In this document: piece after piece, positions 53,179-62,342 of the stretch | Layout of the letters: every line of letters starts with the position of its first letter | Numbering within the stretch: position 1 is the first letter of the stretch | Made by a program: the position numbers and the translations under genes | Notes under the pieces: model-generated | What the model saw: the letters and a program-made list of their open reading frames with translations, nothing else | Databases searched by the model: none | What the model was told of the DNA's origin: nothing | Assembly (NCBI RefSeq): GCF_010091925.1 | Contig: NZ_WVID01000016.1 | Span: 1-64,000 of the forward strand | Reading direction: 5' to 3' | Length of the DNA: 64,000 nt | Source of the DNA: Nostoc sp. B(2019) | Lineage (GTDB): Bacteria > Cyanobacteriota > Cyanobacteriia > Cyanobacteriales > Nostocaceae

Positions 53179-53895
53179 ATGTTTACACGTCTCAAGGCTA
53201 AGTTCACGCGCATTGATGAGATAGTTCCTGGTATATATAAGCTCTCTGTCTCAAATGATAAGAAATTTGTTTTTAGTCAGTTCCTTATCCTTGATGAGCG
53301 TCCTATGCTCATTCATACGGGTAGAGCAGAGTGGTTTGACCAAATATATGAACTTGTTTCATCTGTGTGCGACGCTTCAAAGCTTCGATATATCGCCTTC
53401 TGTCACCTTGAGGCTGACGAATGTGGCTCCCTTAATCAGTGGCTTGAAGTAGCTCCGCAAGCGGAAACAATTGTGAGTCGTCTCAATAAATCGAATATAG
53501 ATGATTTTGCGTTGAGACCGTCAACGGTTCTTAAGAACAACAAAGCTCTTTCTTTGGGCAAAAGAGAGATCATACTTATTGAGACTCCTCATTTCCCTCA
53601 TGGATGGGAGGGTTGCATATTTTATCAACCGCAAGAGGAGATTCTTTTTTGTTCCGATCTCGCGGCTCACCCTGGACAATTTGAGGAGCCTATTACCGAA
53701 AAAGATCTCACAAAATCCATTATCAAGTTTCAGCAAAAAGTTGGGTTCATGTCTGAAGGAAAAAGCTTCACTCGCGGGATTGAGGCAGTAGAAAAGCTAC
53801 CCATTAAATATCTTGCGACAATGCATGGTTCCATTATTCGCGCGGAGTACATATCAGATTTGCTTTTGGAGATGAAGCAAACTTTTGGTGCTTAA
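53179..53895 (+). CDS. Stand-alone ODP (metallo-beta-lactamase fold) diiron-type protein
   Basis: The 238-residue protein has the fold of the diiron domain of flavodiiron proteins. Ligand-like residues are His76-x-Glu78-x-Asp80 in CHLEADECGS, His141 (FPHGWEG), Asp160 (FCSDLAAH) and His216 (TMHGS). The 18-residue gap from His141 to Asp160 matches the flavodiiron pattern. The usual His after HxExD is Glu81, so the metal site is altered. There is no flavodoxin domain, so any electron partner is separate. It might sense or bind oxygen or NO. The start is ATG 53179. Confidence 0.82.
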   Translation: MFTRLKAKFTRIDEIVPGIYKLSVSNDKKFVFSQFLILDERPMLIHTGRAEWFDQIYELVSSVCDASKLRYIAFCHLEADECGSLNQWLEVAPQAETIVSRLNKSNIDDFALRPSTVLKNNKALSLGKREIILIETPHFPHGWEGCIFYQPQEEILFCSDLAAHPGQFEEPITEKDLTKSIIKFQQKVGFMSEGKSFTRGIEAVEKLPIKYLATMHGSIIRAEYISDLLLEMKQTFGA

Positions 53896-53980
53896 GTTTA
53901 TAGTTAATGAGATGAATTTAAAGGTATGAAATATTGCTGTAAATTGTCATGTTGAGCGGAGCGAAACATCTCAGCCAAAA

Positions 53981-54883
53981 TTAGTTGAATTTTTGTCGCG
54001 CTACACTTTTTGTCACTTCTAAAAACTCGCGCAAAATTATAGACGAATCATCGCGCCGCCAAACCACAGCTAATTGTAGAGTTAAATTTTGTCCTTGAAT
54101 TGGTCTGTAGACAACTCCAGTTCGCTGTAGGTTTTGAGCATTTGCGGGAAGCAATGTTACACCTACTCCACCTGCAACCAAGCCGAGTACAGTCACCATC
54201 CATGTTGCTTCTTGTACAACTTTTGGGGAAAAGCCTACCTGCTGACAAAGGTTAATAATCTGACTGTATGATGGTACTAGGTCGGTTGGAGGTAAAACAA
54301 AAGGTTCTTCTGCCAGTGCCTTGAGTGGAATTTCGGTTTGGGCTGCTAGAGGGTGCGTTTCTGGCAAAGCAATAATCAAAGGCTCTTGTAAAATCGGCAG
54401 AAAATTTAAAGCGGTGTCGTGGCAATTGGGATTGGGTAAACTTTCAAAAGCAATATCAATTTGGCGATCGCGTAGCTGGTTTACTTGCTGAGAAGAATTT
54501 ACTTCACGCAACATCAGTATCACCTCTGGAAACAAAGGGCGAAAAATTTGCAGAATATCTGGCAAAACGCTGTTAGCAAAAGAGCTATTAGTCCCCACCA
54601 CTAAGCGTCCAATTTCACCCCGGCTAACTTTCTGCGCGGAGGTAATTGCTTGCTCCAACTGAAGGAACACTAAACGTGTTTCTGTTAAAAAGACTTGTCC
54701 AGCAGTAGTTAACTGTAGCGGACGTTTTTTCCGTTCAAATAGTTGTAGCCCTAGTTCAGCTTCTAACGCCTGGATTTGTTGACTCAAAGGTGGTTGAGAA
54801 ATATGCAAGCGTTCAGCCGCACGGCTAAAGTTTAATTCTTCAGCCACAGCGATAAAGTATCGTAGATGTCGAAGTTCTATCAT
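53981..54883 (-). CDS. LysR-family transcriptional regulator
   Basis: From ATG 54883 it is 300 residues, normal for LysR proteins. The winged helix-turn-helix occupies about 1-60 (IELRHLRYFIAVAEELNFSR, AAERLHISQPPLSQQIQALE), followed by the two-lobed effector domain. The frame is open 19 residues further upstream but those residues do not belong to the family. It is divergent from the aspartoacylase gene, the classical layout in which a LysR regulator controls its neighbour. Its ligand is unknown. Confidence 0.93.
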   Translation of the reverse strand: MIELRHLRYFIAVAEELNFSRAAERLHISQPPLSQQIQALEAELGLQLFERKKRPLQLTTAGQVFLTETRLVFLQLEQAITSAQKVSRGEIGRLVVGTNSSFANSVLPDILQIFRPLFPEVILMLREVNSSQQVNQLRDRQIDIAFESLPNPNCHDTALNFLPILQEPLIIALPETHPLAAQTEIPLKALAEEPFVLPPTDLVPSYSQIINLCQQVGFSPKVVQEATWMVTVLGLVAGGVGVTLLPANAQNLQRTGVVYRPIQGQNLTLQLAVVWRRDDSSIILREFLEVTKSVARQKFN

Positions 54884-55187
54884 TATTCTGGCTACTATAT
54901 TTTTAAAATATACTTTAGGCATCAAAAAAATATTGGACATATAGTAGCATTTTGTTTATTGTAATTCTTACAAGAAGTGATAAACAGTGAAAAGTGCATC
55001 ACTTCATATCGCCTATTTCATCAAACGAGTGACCTTTACTAAATTAAAGTTTTTCTCTTACAACATACTAAAGGGTGGGTGATACAACTCTTTAGCACCA
55101 GCACATACGTCTGTGCAGTGATGCATTCCCAAAAAACTGGCAGAAGGATTGCACTTTTTTTATCAGATTTTCACACACGAGGTTTTT

Positions 55188-56069
55188 ATGACTCACATCA
55201 ACCGAGCCGCGATCGTTGGAGGAAGCCACGGTAATGAGTTAACAGGAGTATATTTAGTCAAAAAATTTCAGCAGTATCCAAATTTAATTAACAGATCAAC
55301 TTTTGAAACATTGGCATTACTCGGCAATCCTAAAGCCATCGAAAAAGGTAGACGATACATTGACAAAGATTTAAATCGTTGCTTCACTCATCAAGATTTA
55401 CAAAATTCGCTACTATCAAGTTACGAAGATATACGAGCAAAAGAAATTCAACAGTTGTTACACCCACAAAATCAGCCTTTTGTGGATGTGATTGTTGATT
55501 TGCACAGCACAACTGCCAATATGGGGTTAAGTCTTCTGCTGAGTAATATGCATCCTTTATTACTACAGTTAGCAGCTCATCTAAGTTCAATAAATCCTTT
55601 AGTAAAAGTCTATTTTCATCAGCAACTCAGAGGAAGTGGCTTTCTTCGTTCTATGTGCGAATTGGGTTTTGTCATAGAAGTTGGTGCTGTGCCTCAAGGT
55701 GTTTTAGATGCCGAATTGTTTCGACAAACTGAGCAGCTTGTTTATGCAGTTTTGGACTATTTTGAAGAATGCAATCAAGGAAAAATATCGCAGAAAAATA
55801 GCACGCTTACACTTTATCAATACACTGGGGTCATTGATTACCCTAGAAATGAACATGGGGAAATTGAAGCCATGATTCATCCCCAGCTTCAATTTAGAGA
55901 TTATGAACCCCTGAATCCAGGTGATCCACTATTTCTGACTTTTGAAGGAAAAGATATTCTCTACAATGGAGCGTCCACCGTTTATCCCATATTTATCAAT
56001 GAAGCAGCTTACTATGAGAAAGGAATTGCCATGCATCTAACTCAAAAGCAGTTGATTCATGATTATTAA
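55188..56069 (+). CDS. Aspartoacylase (AspA/AstE family)
   Basis: A zinc carboxypeptidase-fold hydrolase that cleaves N-acetylaspartate or a similar N-acyl amino acid. From ATG 55188 it is 293 residues; ACGAGG lies about 5 bases before that ATG. Metal ligands are His14 and Glu17 ([10 protein letters not shown]) and the His of [12 protein letters not shown]. The catalytic-type glutamate is in [11 protein letters not shown], and KDLNRCF is the substrate-binding arginine region. Divergent from LysR, which likely regulates it. Thirteen codons upstream are open but lack a plausible start. Confidence 0.9.
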   Translation: MTHINRAAIVGGSHGNELTGVYLVKKFQQYPNLINRSTFETLALLGNPKAIEKGRRYIDKDLNRCFTHQDLQNSLLSSYEDIRAKEIQQLLHPQNQPFVDVIVDLHSTTANMGLSLLLSNMHPLLLQLAAHLSSINPLVKVYFHQQLRGSGFLRSMCELGFVIEVGAVPQGVLDAELFRQTEQLVYAVLDYFEECNQGKISQKNSTLTLYQYTGVIDYPRNEHGEIEAMIHPQLQFRDYEPLNPGDPLFLTFEGKDILYNGASTVYPIFINEAAYYEKGIAMHLTQKQLIHDY

Positions 56070-57123
56070 ATACTGAGACGTGAACTCAGTTATAAAACTA
56101 GTTGAAAAAATAAATTTGATGAAACTTGGTCAAATGCTGCTCAAATAATTGCGAATATTAATTGGTGTATGATCCCTAAAGATAATTTCGTCTGTAATAT
56201 TGCTTTACAATAAAACTAACAAGCGATCGCAGGATTAAAAAATAGGAATTAGGGCAATACAGTTCGGTTAAGTCAAAAACTAGATAGACTAAGGGTTATA
56301 GCCCAAGTATAGTGAGATTGAATACAACTGAAAGAATTCTCACTGATATCGCCTGTAGTTGAATCAGGTACGGTACTCAAAGCGTTATAAACAGCTATCG
56401 CATAATTACAAAAACTGCATTTTGATAATAAATTTTACCAAAATGCAGTAAATAGTTGCTTGAATCACCAAATCGATGAGGATACTAAAGATATATCATT
56501 CATTAAGAATCCTTCCAAGCTTTGTGCAACCCTACTTTTAAAATTTTCTTTTCGCTTTTTTCCGGATAGTGCTTAAACAAAGCTGTATACCACTATAGAA
56601 CCGAATCGTTTATACCTAAAACAGGGCGTCAAAACCATGAAGCCCCTATGTAAAACTCCTCTTTTTTAACACTGCTCTGAATCTGCCCCAGAGCAGTTTT
56701 ACATTTTAGGGGTATATGGGCGAATAATGCATAAGCGTTAGAGACAATTGTCCATAAAAAAAATTACGCCACTCCATCTTTGGCTTACACTCAAGTTCCT
56801 CTCCTCTTACCAAAGAGAGAGATTGGGAGTGGGGTTACGAATATTACGGTTAATCAATTAGACAAAATTTCACAATATACCTTGATTTTTGTACTTGCTG
56901 GGTAAAAAAGTACTAAAGCTGAGTTGAAGGTTGGCAGCAGTTTTCGCCTAATGCCTAATATGTTACGGCGAGTAAGAACTGAATGCTATGCTAAGGTAGT
57001 AGATGAGAAGAAAATTCGGTTGTAGCTTTTGTTTTTAGTATTAATAGGCTTCTACCTTTTGGTATTTACAGGCTTTTCCCCGAAATCTAAATCTCTACAA
57101 ACCTCTGATTTTGGAAACAATCT
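56070..57123. other. Long intergenic region upstream of the RNA-binding protein gene
   Basis: No gene is supported across about 1050 bases. A terminator-like hairpin lies at 56672-56704, so a transcript of unknown origin ends there. The last few hundred bases are likely the promoter and leader of the downstream RNA-binding protein gene, which in relatives has a long cold-regulated leader. Confidence 0.6.
56672..56704 (+). terminator. Orphan Rho-independent terminator
   Basis: An 8-bp stem (ctgctctg / cagagcag) with a 9-base loop, followed by ttttacatttt. The nearest upstream gene ends 600 bases earlier, so it may terminate a small RNA or an extended transcript. Confidence 0.65.
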
Positions 57124-57429
57124 ATGTCAATTTACGTAGGCAATCTGTCTTACGAAGTTACACAAGACACTTTAACTGCTGTGTTTGCAGAATATGGTTC
57201 TGTAAAGCGGGTTCAGCTACCTACTGATCGTGAAACAGGTCAGCTACGGGGCTTTGGTTTTGTGGAAATGGGTACAGATGCCGAAGAAACTGCTGCCATT
57301 GATGCTCTTGATGGTGCTGAGTGGATGGGACGCAACCTCAAAGTTAACAAGGCTAAGCCGCGTGAAGACAGAGGTTCCTCTGGGGGGAGACGGGGGAACA
57401 ATGGTGGAGGATACTCTCAACGTTACTAA
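57124..57429 (+). CDS. rbp: RRM-type RNA-binding protein with glycine-rich tail
   Basis: A 101-residue single RNA-recognition-motif protein of the cyanobacterial Rbp family. RNP2 is IYVGNL (3-8) and RNP1 is RGFGFVEM (about 41-48), followed by a short glycine/arginine tail (SSGGRRGNNGGGYSQRY). It binds single-stranded RNA. In cyanobacteria such genes are often cold-induced, and rbpA1 of Anabaena variabilis sits beside rpsU, as here. A terminator separates the two genes. Confidence 0.95.
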   Translation: MSIYVGNLSYEVTQDTLTAVFAEYGSVKRVQLPTDRETGQLRGFGFVEMGTDAEETAAIDALDGAEWMGRNLKVNKAKPREDRGSSGGRRGNNGGGYSQRY

Positions 57430-57463
57430 AGTTTGAAATAAAAAATTTAACTCTAACGTCTTC

Positions 57464-57492
57464 AGGGCAGGCTCGTTGTCTGCCCTTTTTAC
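57464..57492 (+). terminator. Rho-independent terminator between rbp and rpsU
   Basis: Stem agggcag / ctgccct with a 9-base loop and a ttttt tail at 57464-57490. It lies 34 bases after the rbp stop, so rpsU is expressed either by read-through or from its own start. Confidence 0.85.
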
Positions 57493-57549
57493 GCTCCAGT
57501 CTACTGGATAAGTTAACATTGCCAAGTACCAATTTAAGTAGGAGACAAA

Positions 57550-57738
57550 ATGACCCAAATAGTTGTGGGCGAAAATGAAGGAATCGAGTCAGCCTTGCGT
57601 CGATTTAAGCGGCAAGTCTCCAAGGCTGGAATTTTTTCAGATATGAAAAAGCATCGTCATTTTGAAACACCAGAGCAAAAACGTAAGCGCAAAGAAGTTG
57701 CTAAGCACAGACAGCGTAAAAGAAGTTTCCGTAATTGA
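57550..57738 (+). CDS. rpsU: 30S ribosomal protein S21
   Basis: A 62-residue, very basic protein with the S21 pattern: [20 protein letters not shown] near the start, [17 protein letters not shown] in the middle and a Lys/Arg-rich tail ([17 protein letters not shown]). It helps mRNA binding by the 30S subunit. GTAGGAG lies 8 bases before ATG 57550. Its place after the RNA-binding protein gene is known in other filamentous cyanobacteria. Confidence 0.96.
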   Translation: MTQIVVGENEGIESALRRFKRQVSKAGIFSDMKKHRHFETPEQKRKRKEVAKHRQRKRSFRN

Positions 57739-57752
57739 GGACAAGGAAACCA

Positions 57753-57786
57753 AGAATCCCCTAGGCTAAAGCCAGGGGAGTATCAA
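57753..57786. mobile_element. IS200/IS605-like right-end hairpin, possible remnant
   Basis: The segment reads gaatcccctaggctaaagcc and continues aggggagtatcaa. The stem (cccct.ggct / agcc.gggg) with a flanking gaat/gtatcaa resembles the right ends of cyanobacterial TnpB-type elements. No transposase gene is next to it. It lacks a T-run, so it is a poor rpsU terminator. Confidence 0.4.
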
Positions 57787-57848
57787 CTTCATGACAATAA
57801 AGATTGTTAAATTTTCTCAGTTTGTTGAGATAAAGTTATTATCTATCG

Positions 57849-58100
57849 CTAAAAGTCATCTAATCTAATTTCCTTCCAAATTTCTGAAATTTGCCAACCT
57901 GAGTTTCCAACAGATTGGACTACAGGATTATCAATTAATGGAACATAGTGAGTTCTTTGATGCTCTATCTCTAGTTCTTCTTGCCCTTCAACTGTTGGCT
58001 CTTGAGTATTAATATTATTAGCTTGAAGATTTTGGTCTGCTTCTTCTATTGTTTTTATTTTTTTCAGAAGAAGCTTTTCAGATTGCTTGATGAGTCTCAT
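57849..58100 (-). CDS. Small hypothetical protein
   Basis: The product would be 83 residues with a basic N-terminus (MRLIKQSEKLLLKKIKTI), an acidic middle (EEADQNLQANN..EGQEELEIE) and a C-terminus with VPLIDNPVVQSVGNSGW. I do not recognise it. There is no clear ribosome-binding site before ATG 58100. It could be a real gene of an unknown family or a chance frame. Confidence 0.4.
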   Translation of the reverse strand: MRLIKQSEKLLLKKIKTIEEADQNLQANNINTQEPTVEGQEELEIEHQRTHYVPLIDNPVVQSVGNSGWQISEIWKEIRLDDF

Positions 58101-58537
58101 ATTTATTTAGAGTTTTGGATCTGATACATTGACAGAAAAATGAGAATATGAGTATTGAGTATTAGAGAAACTAATACAATCTCTCATAAATCCTCAAAAT
58201 AGATTTAGCAAAAAAGCTTCTCTGGATCTGCTCTTGAGTAAAATTGCGTAGGAGATACTAGAATAACCTAAATTCACCAAAAGCATGACTAATTTTATAA
58301 AAGGATGTCTGAGAAGTAAAAAAATCGACTCTCATCCCTCAATCTATTTTCCCAATTTTGGAAAATTTGTTTTTTATTCCCATACAGGAAATTTTAACCA
58401 GGCCAGAAATGGCTCATCTTGCAGCTAAGCTTTTTAGCCAGTTTAAATCTTAAAAGATGAAGTTATTTAAACTGATTCATTCCAATGCTGGGAAATCCAT
58501 TATTTCTAATAATATTTAAGAACATTTATATACTGTT
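58101..58537. other. Intergenic region with a possible gene remnant
   Basis: No intact gene is supported. A short frame ending EILTRPEMAHLAAKLFSQFK-stop (about 58388-58454) looks protein-like and may be the end of a decayed gene. The rest is AT-rich. Confidence 0.45.
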
Positions 58538-59161
58538 TTATAAAATCTGCTCTAACCGTTGGAAATCGCGCTGTACTTCATGCCAGAGAGTTTTGTTATG
58601 GGGGTCTGTCTTCAGAGCTTTTTTAAGATAAATTCTGGCTTTGAGCAGTTGGTTTTCACCAATTAGCGCTCGTCCCCAAATTTGATAGGCAACTGCCAGC
58701 CATTGGCGGACTTCCGCATCTGCTGACAACCTTTCTGCTAAAGCTTCGGCTAGGGCGATCGCTTGTGGAAAGCGTCTTTCTTGCAAAAACCGCTGTAGTT
58801 GCTCATAAGTCTTCCACTTCAGCCGTTGTTCTATTTCCAAAAGATTAGGCGGCTTTGATGTCGGCTGTTGCTGGGGTGTCACCGTTGTTGCTGGTGCTTT
58901 TTCCCGGCGCGTTACTTTGGCATCATCAGACTCAAAAGTTGATGACTGACTTAACTCTTTAGTTATTTCCTCTGGCGGTACTACTGTCAATAAGAGCTTG
59001 TAAGCCTCAGTTAAGGCAATAAACTTATCTTTCGCTTTTTTGTCATCTGGGTTGATATCGGGGTGATATTGCTGCGCCAGTCGTCGGTAAGACGCTTTGA
59101 TGTCAGCAAAAGAGGCACCCGACCTTAAACCCAATAAACGGTAGCAATCTCCAAGATCCAT
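58538..59161 (-). CDS. DnaJ-domain protein with TPR-like C-terminus
   Basis: The first 60 residues are a J domain with the HPD motif (QYHPDINPDDKKAKDKF, about 31-47). A Pro/Thr/Gln-rich linker and a helical C-terminal part (about 125-205) rich in paired helices, including AKAYQIWGRALIGENQLLKA-like features, follow. The typical glycine- and zinc-rich DnaJ regions are absent, so it belongs to the type III or co-chaperone-like group. It would stimulate a DnaK ATPase. The neighbours are not related in function. Confidence 0.85.
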   Translation of the reverse strand: MDLGDCYRLLGLRSGASFADIKASYRRLAQQYHPDINPDDKKAKDKFIALTEAYKLLLTVVPPEEITKELSQSSTFESDDAKVTRREKAPATTVTPQQQPTSKPPNLLEIEQRLKWKTYEQLQRFLQERRFPQAIALAEALAERLSADAEVRQWLAVAYQIWGRALIGENQLLKARIYLKKALKTDPHNKTLWHEVQRDFQRLEQIL

Positions 59162-59504
59162 CTTGAGCTATTAGCTATCAAATACCCAGCTATTAGTTTA
59201 AAGCCAGGACTATTAATCATAAAGATTAATTTTTTAATTTAAAGTTCACTTTTGACAGTTTGTCTGGAAGCGGGAGGCAGGAGTTAAGGGTCAAGGGGAG
59301 CCAGCGCGTTGGGGAGACACTGCGTTGCGCGGGTTAAGAGCGTTGTTCGCTCTTAGCGTTCCCGCAAGGGTAGCAAGTGTCGTCGGGTTTCCCGACTTGT
59401 TCGCTCTTAGCGTTCCCGCTTTCTTAGCAACTGGCGTTCAAGAGTCAGTATTTATTCCCCTTGTCCTCCCTTGCCCCTCTGCTCCCCTGCCCCCTTGCCT
59501 AAAT
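59162..59504. repeat. Composite dispersed-repeat region
   Basis: Bases 59296-59437 hold GC-rich small repeats. The 16-base string ttcgctcttagcgttc occurs twice (near 59347 and 59400), each time followed by ccgc. The block ends with a pyrimidine-rich run (cccccttgc). An open frame runs through it but is only a repeat product. No gene is supported. Confidence 0.75.
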
Positions 59505-60098
59505 CTAAGGACGTTCTTCAATCACACGGTCAATTAAACCGTATTCCTTAGCCTCTTCGGCAGACATGAAAAAGTCGCGATCCATATCTTTTTCAATTTT
59601 GGTTATGGTCTGACCGGTTTTATCAGCATAAATCCCATTGAGCTGGTGACGAATCCGCAGAATCTCTCTAGCTTCAATTTCGATATCAGTTGCTTGCCCA
59701 CGAGTACCGCCAGAAGGCTGGTGAATCATGATCCGCGAGTGAGGTAATGCCATCCGTTTGCCTTTAGTGCCAGCTGCTAGCAGGAAAGACCCCATTGAAG
59801 CAGCTAAACCTACGCAAATAGTCACTACATCTGATTTGATATGTTGCATGGTGTCAAAAATAGCCATGCCAGAAGTAACCATTCCACCGGGGGAATTGAT
59901 GTATAAATAAATATCCTTACCTGGATCATCTGAATCCAGATACAGCATTACAGCGATAATTTGATTGGCAATTTCATCATCAATATCTCGCCCCAAGAAA
60001 ATAATCCGTTCCCGGTAAAGGCGATCGTAGATGCTAATCCAATCTGTATATTGCCCTCCGGGCATCCGGTAAGGAACTTTAGGAACGCCTATAGGCAT
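59505..60098 (-). CDS. clpP3: ATP-dependent Clp protease proteolytic subunit (ClpP3 type)
   Basis: A 197-residue ClpP with an intact catalytic triad: Ser101 in GLAASMGSF, His126 in IMIHQPSG and Asp175 in [13 protein letters not shown] lies 8 bases before ATG 60098. It is preceded on the same strand by the ClpR gene (86-base gap), the clpR-clpP3 order known in cyanobacteria. There ClpP3 and ClpR form a mixed heptameric ring working with ClpC, which is essential. The number 3 is inferred from this pairing. Confidence 0.93.
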   Translation of the reverse strand: MPIGVPKVPYRMPGGQYTDWISIYDRLYRERIIFLGRDIDDEIANQIIAVMLYLDSDDPGKDIYLYINSPGGMVTSGMAIFDTMQHIKSDVVTICVGLAASMGSFLLAAGTKGKRMALPHSRIMIHQPSGGTRGQATDIEIEAREILRIRHQLNGIYADKTGQTITKIEKDMDRDFFMSAEEAKEYGLIDRVIEERP

Positions 60099-60184
60099 TT
60101 TCGTGACTCCGTTTGTAATTAATTATTTAGTCAATAGTCCAAAGTCCACAGTTTTTTGACTATTGACCTTTGACTCTTGACTCA

Positions 60185-60847
60185 TTAAAGGACACTGGCG
60201 GGTAGTGGCGGATTGGCGAGTTCTTCTTTTTCAAATACTCGGTCAATCAACCCGTATTCCTTCGCTTCATAGGGTGTTAAATATAACAGCCTATCCATAT
60301 CTTTAGTAATTTTTTCTGGAGGCTGTCCGGTGGTGCGATTCAGGATATCAATCATCGCTCCCTTATTTACCAGAACTTCCCTTGCCCGAATTTGAATATC
60401 CGTTGCTTGACCTTGGGCAAAGCTCTTGGGCTGGTGCAGGATAATAGAGGCATGGGGTAGACTGGCGCGGCAACCTTTTGTGCCAGCACTGAGAAGCATC
60501 GCTGCCATACCCATCGCGGAACCGATGCAGATGGTGTGGATAGGAGGCTTGATATATTTCATTGTGTCAAAAATGGCGAAGGCTTCGGTTTCAAAGCCAA
60601 TGGGTTCGCCACTGTAACCAGAAGTGCCGGTGGAGTTTATGTAGATTTTAATCGGCTTTTCGGGATCGTCGGACTGCAAATACAGCAGTTCAGCGACGAT
60701 TAATTCCGTGACAGCAGGCACCAGAGGCATTCCAAGATAGACAATTCGCTCCTTCAGCAAGAGGGAAGGTAAATCTGGCGGCGGTGTCCGGTAGAAGTTA
60801 TCGCCGTAATATGGGGCTTGAACAGCCTTGATGGGGGAAATGTCCAT
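60185..60847 (-). CDS. clpR: ClpR, proteolytically inactive ClpP homologue
   Basis: A 220-residue ClpP-like subunit that has lost the nucleophile and another triad residue. The position of the catalytic Ser holds Gly113 (CIGSAMGMAAML), His138 is kept (IILHQPKS), and the aspartate position reads DMDRLLY, with Leu187 in place of Asp. An insertion (TGTSGYSGEPIGF, about 73-85) relative to ClpP is a known ClpR trait. It lies first in the operon with clpP3. It would supply a structural, non-cleaving subunit of the ring. The start is ATG 60847. Confidence 0.93.
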   Translation of the reverse strand: MDISPIKAVQAPYYGDNFYRTPPPDLPSLLLKERIVYLGMPLVPAVTELIVAELLYLQSDDPEKPIKIYINSTGTSGYSGEPIGFETEAFAIFDTMKYIKPPIHTICIGSAMGMAAMLLSAGTKGCRASLPHASIILHQPKSFAQGQATDIQIRAREVLVNKGAMIDILNRTTGQPPEKITKDMDRLLYLTPYEAKEYGLIDRVFEKEELANPPLPASVL

Positions 60848-61085
60848 AGCAACTGATCGCCTGAAACTATGCCGTTAACTGTAATACATCCTAGCGCGAT
60901 GCTCGTTCTCTTTAAGGTGTGGATTTCTCCCTAATGCTTGGCTGAGACTTAGCATCTACCAATACTTGGCTTCTAAGATATTCTGAATATATTAATGTAT
61001 TTGGTTGGATAAGTTTTCCGTAGCGCTAAAGTTGTGCTTTGAAGTTATTGATAAATATGTATATCCCGGATAGGAACTTTGGGTT

Positions 61086-62342
61086 ATGAAGGTTAGCTTG
61101 CAGCCTGCCCTGAACGATGGTAATTTAGATGCGAATCAACTGAGCAGTCAACGTCAGTTGGGAATTTCGATTTCGGCGATCGCCGAAACTCTAGATCGCA
61201 AAGTCCCGCTAAATTTATGCTTAATTCTTGACCATAGTGGTTCGATGAATGGGCGATCGCTAGAAAATGTCAAAAAAGCGGCGACTCGTTTAGTTGATCG
61301 ACTCAAGAGTGGCGATCGCCTAAGTGTTGTAGCTTTCGATCACCGTGCCAAAGTTTTAGTACCCAATCAAAGCATCGAAGACCCAGAACACATTAAACAG
61401 CAAATCAATCGCCTAACTGCCGATGGTGGGACTGCGATCGATGAAGGATTGCGCTTGGGCATCGAAGAGTTGGCGAAGGGAAAAAAAGATACTGTTTCCC
61501 AGGCATTTCTATTAACTGATGGGGAAAATGAACACGGTGATAATAATCGCTGCTTAAAATTTGCCCAATTAGCTGCTAGCTATAATTTGACGTTGAACAC
61601 TTTGGGATTTGGTAACAACTGGAATCAGGATATTTTAGAAAAAATTGCTGATGCGGGTTTAGGTACTTTGTCTTATATTCAACAACCTGATCAGGCAGTC
61701 GAAGAGTTTGGTCGCCTGTTTAGCCGGATGCAAACAGTGGGATTGACTAATGCTTATTTACTATTCTCCCTGATGCCCAATGTTCGGCTAGCAGAACTTA
61801 AACCCATCGCCCAAGTTGCCCCAGACACAATTGAGTTACCACTGCAACAAGAAGCAGATGGACGCTTTGCTGTGCGCTTGGGAGATTTGATGAAAGATGT
61901 AGAACGGGTAATTTTAGCTAATATTTATCTGGGACAATTGCCAACAGGTAGGCAAGCGATCGCTAATATGCAAGTCCGCTACGATGACCCAGCCGACAAT
62001 AAAGTAAGTCTATTTACGCCAAATATTACAGTTTATGCAAATGTAGTTGAGCGTTACCAACCAGATCATAATCCCCAGGTGCAACAGTCAATTTTGGCAT
62101 TAGCTAAGTATCGACAGACCCAGTTAGCTGAGACGAAATTGCAACAAGGCGATCGCACCGGTGCAGCCACAATGTTGCAAACAGCTGCCAAAACTGCTCT
62201 GCAAATGGGAGATACAGGTGCAGCAACAGTGTTGCAAACTTCTGCCACACAGTTACAATCTGGTGGAGATTTATCCGATAGCGATCGCAAGAAAACTCGG
62301 ATTGTCTCAAAAACTGTGTTGCAAGATACCCCTCCAGACTAA
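61086..62342 (+). CDS. VWA-domain protein (tandem copy 1)
   Basis: A 418-residue protein, most of it a von Willebrand A domain. The MIDAS motif is Asp49-x-Ser51-x-Ser53 (LILDHSGSMNG), with a threonine loop (DGGTAIDEGL) and an acidic loop (LLTDGENEHG). The second half (about 230-410) is beta-rich and then helical with LAKYRQTQLAETKLQQGDR. There is no signal peptide. The function is unknown, but such proteins often bind partner proteins through a metal ion. The downstream gene, starting directly at its stop, is a close paralogue. Confidence 0.92.
   Translation: MKVSLQPALNDGNLDANQLSSQRQLGISISAIAETLDRKVPLNLCLILDHSGSMNGRSLENVKKAATRLVDRLKSGDRLSVVAFDHRAKVLVPNQSIEDPEHIKQQINRLTADGGTAIDEGLRLGIEELAKGKKDTVSQAFLLTDGENEHGDNNRCLKFAQLAASYNLTLNTLGFGNNWNQDILEKIADAGLGTLSYIQQPDQAVEEFGRLFSRMQTVGLTNAYLLFSLMPNVRLAELKPIAQVAPDTIELPLQQEADGRFAVRLGDLMKDVERVILANIYLGQLPTGRQAIANMQVRYDDPADNKVSLFTPNITVYANVVERYQPDHNPQVQQSILALAKYRQTQLAETKLQQGDRTGAATMLQTAAKTALQMGDTGAATVLQTSATQLQSGGDLSDSDRKKTRIVSKTVLQDTPPD

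Noticed and set aside
57244-57558. 104-codon minus-strand frame over the RNA-binding protein gene
   Set aside because: It is antisense to a well-conserved RRM protein and overlaps the terminator.
59325-59537. 70-codon frame with repeated RALFALSVPA
   Set aside because: The repeated peptide comes from a nucleotide repeat and the frame runs into the clpP3 gene on the other strand.
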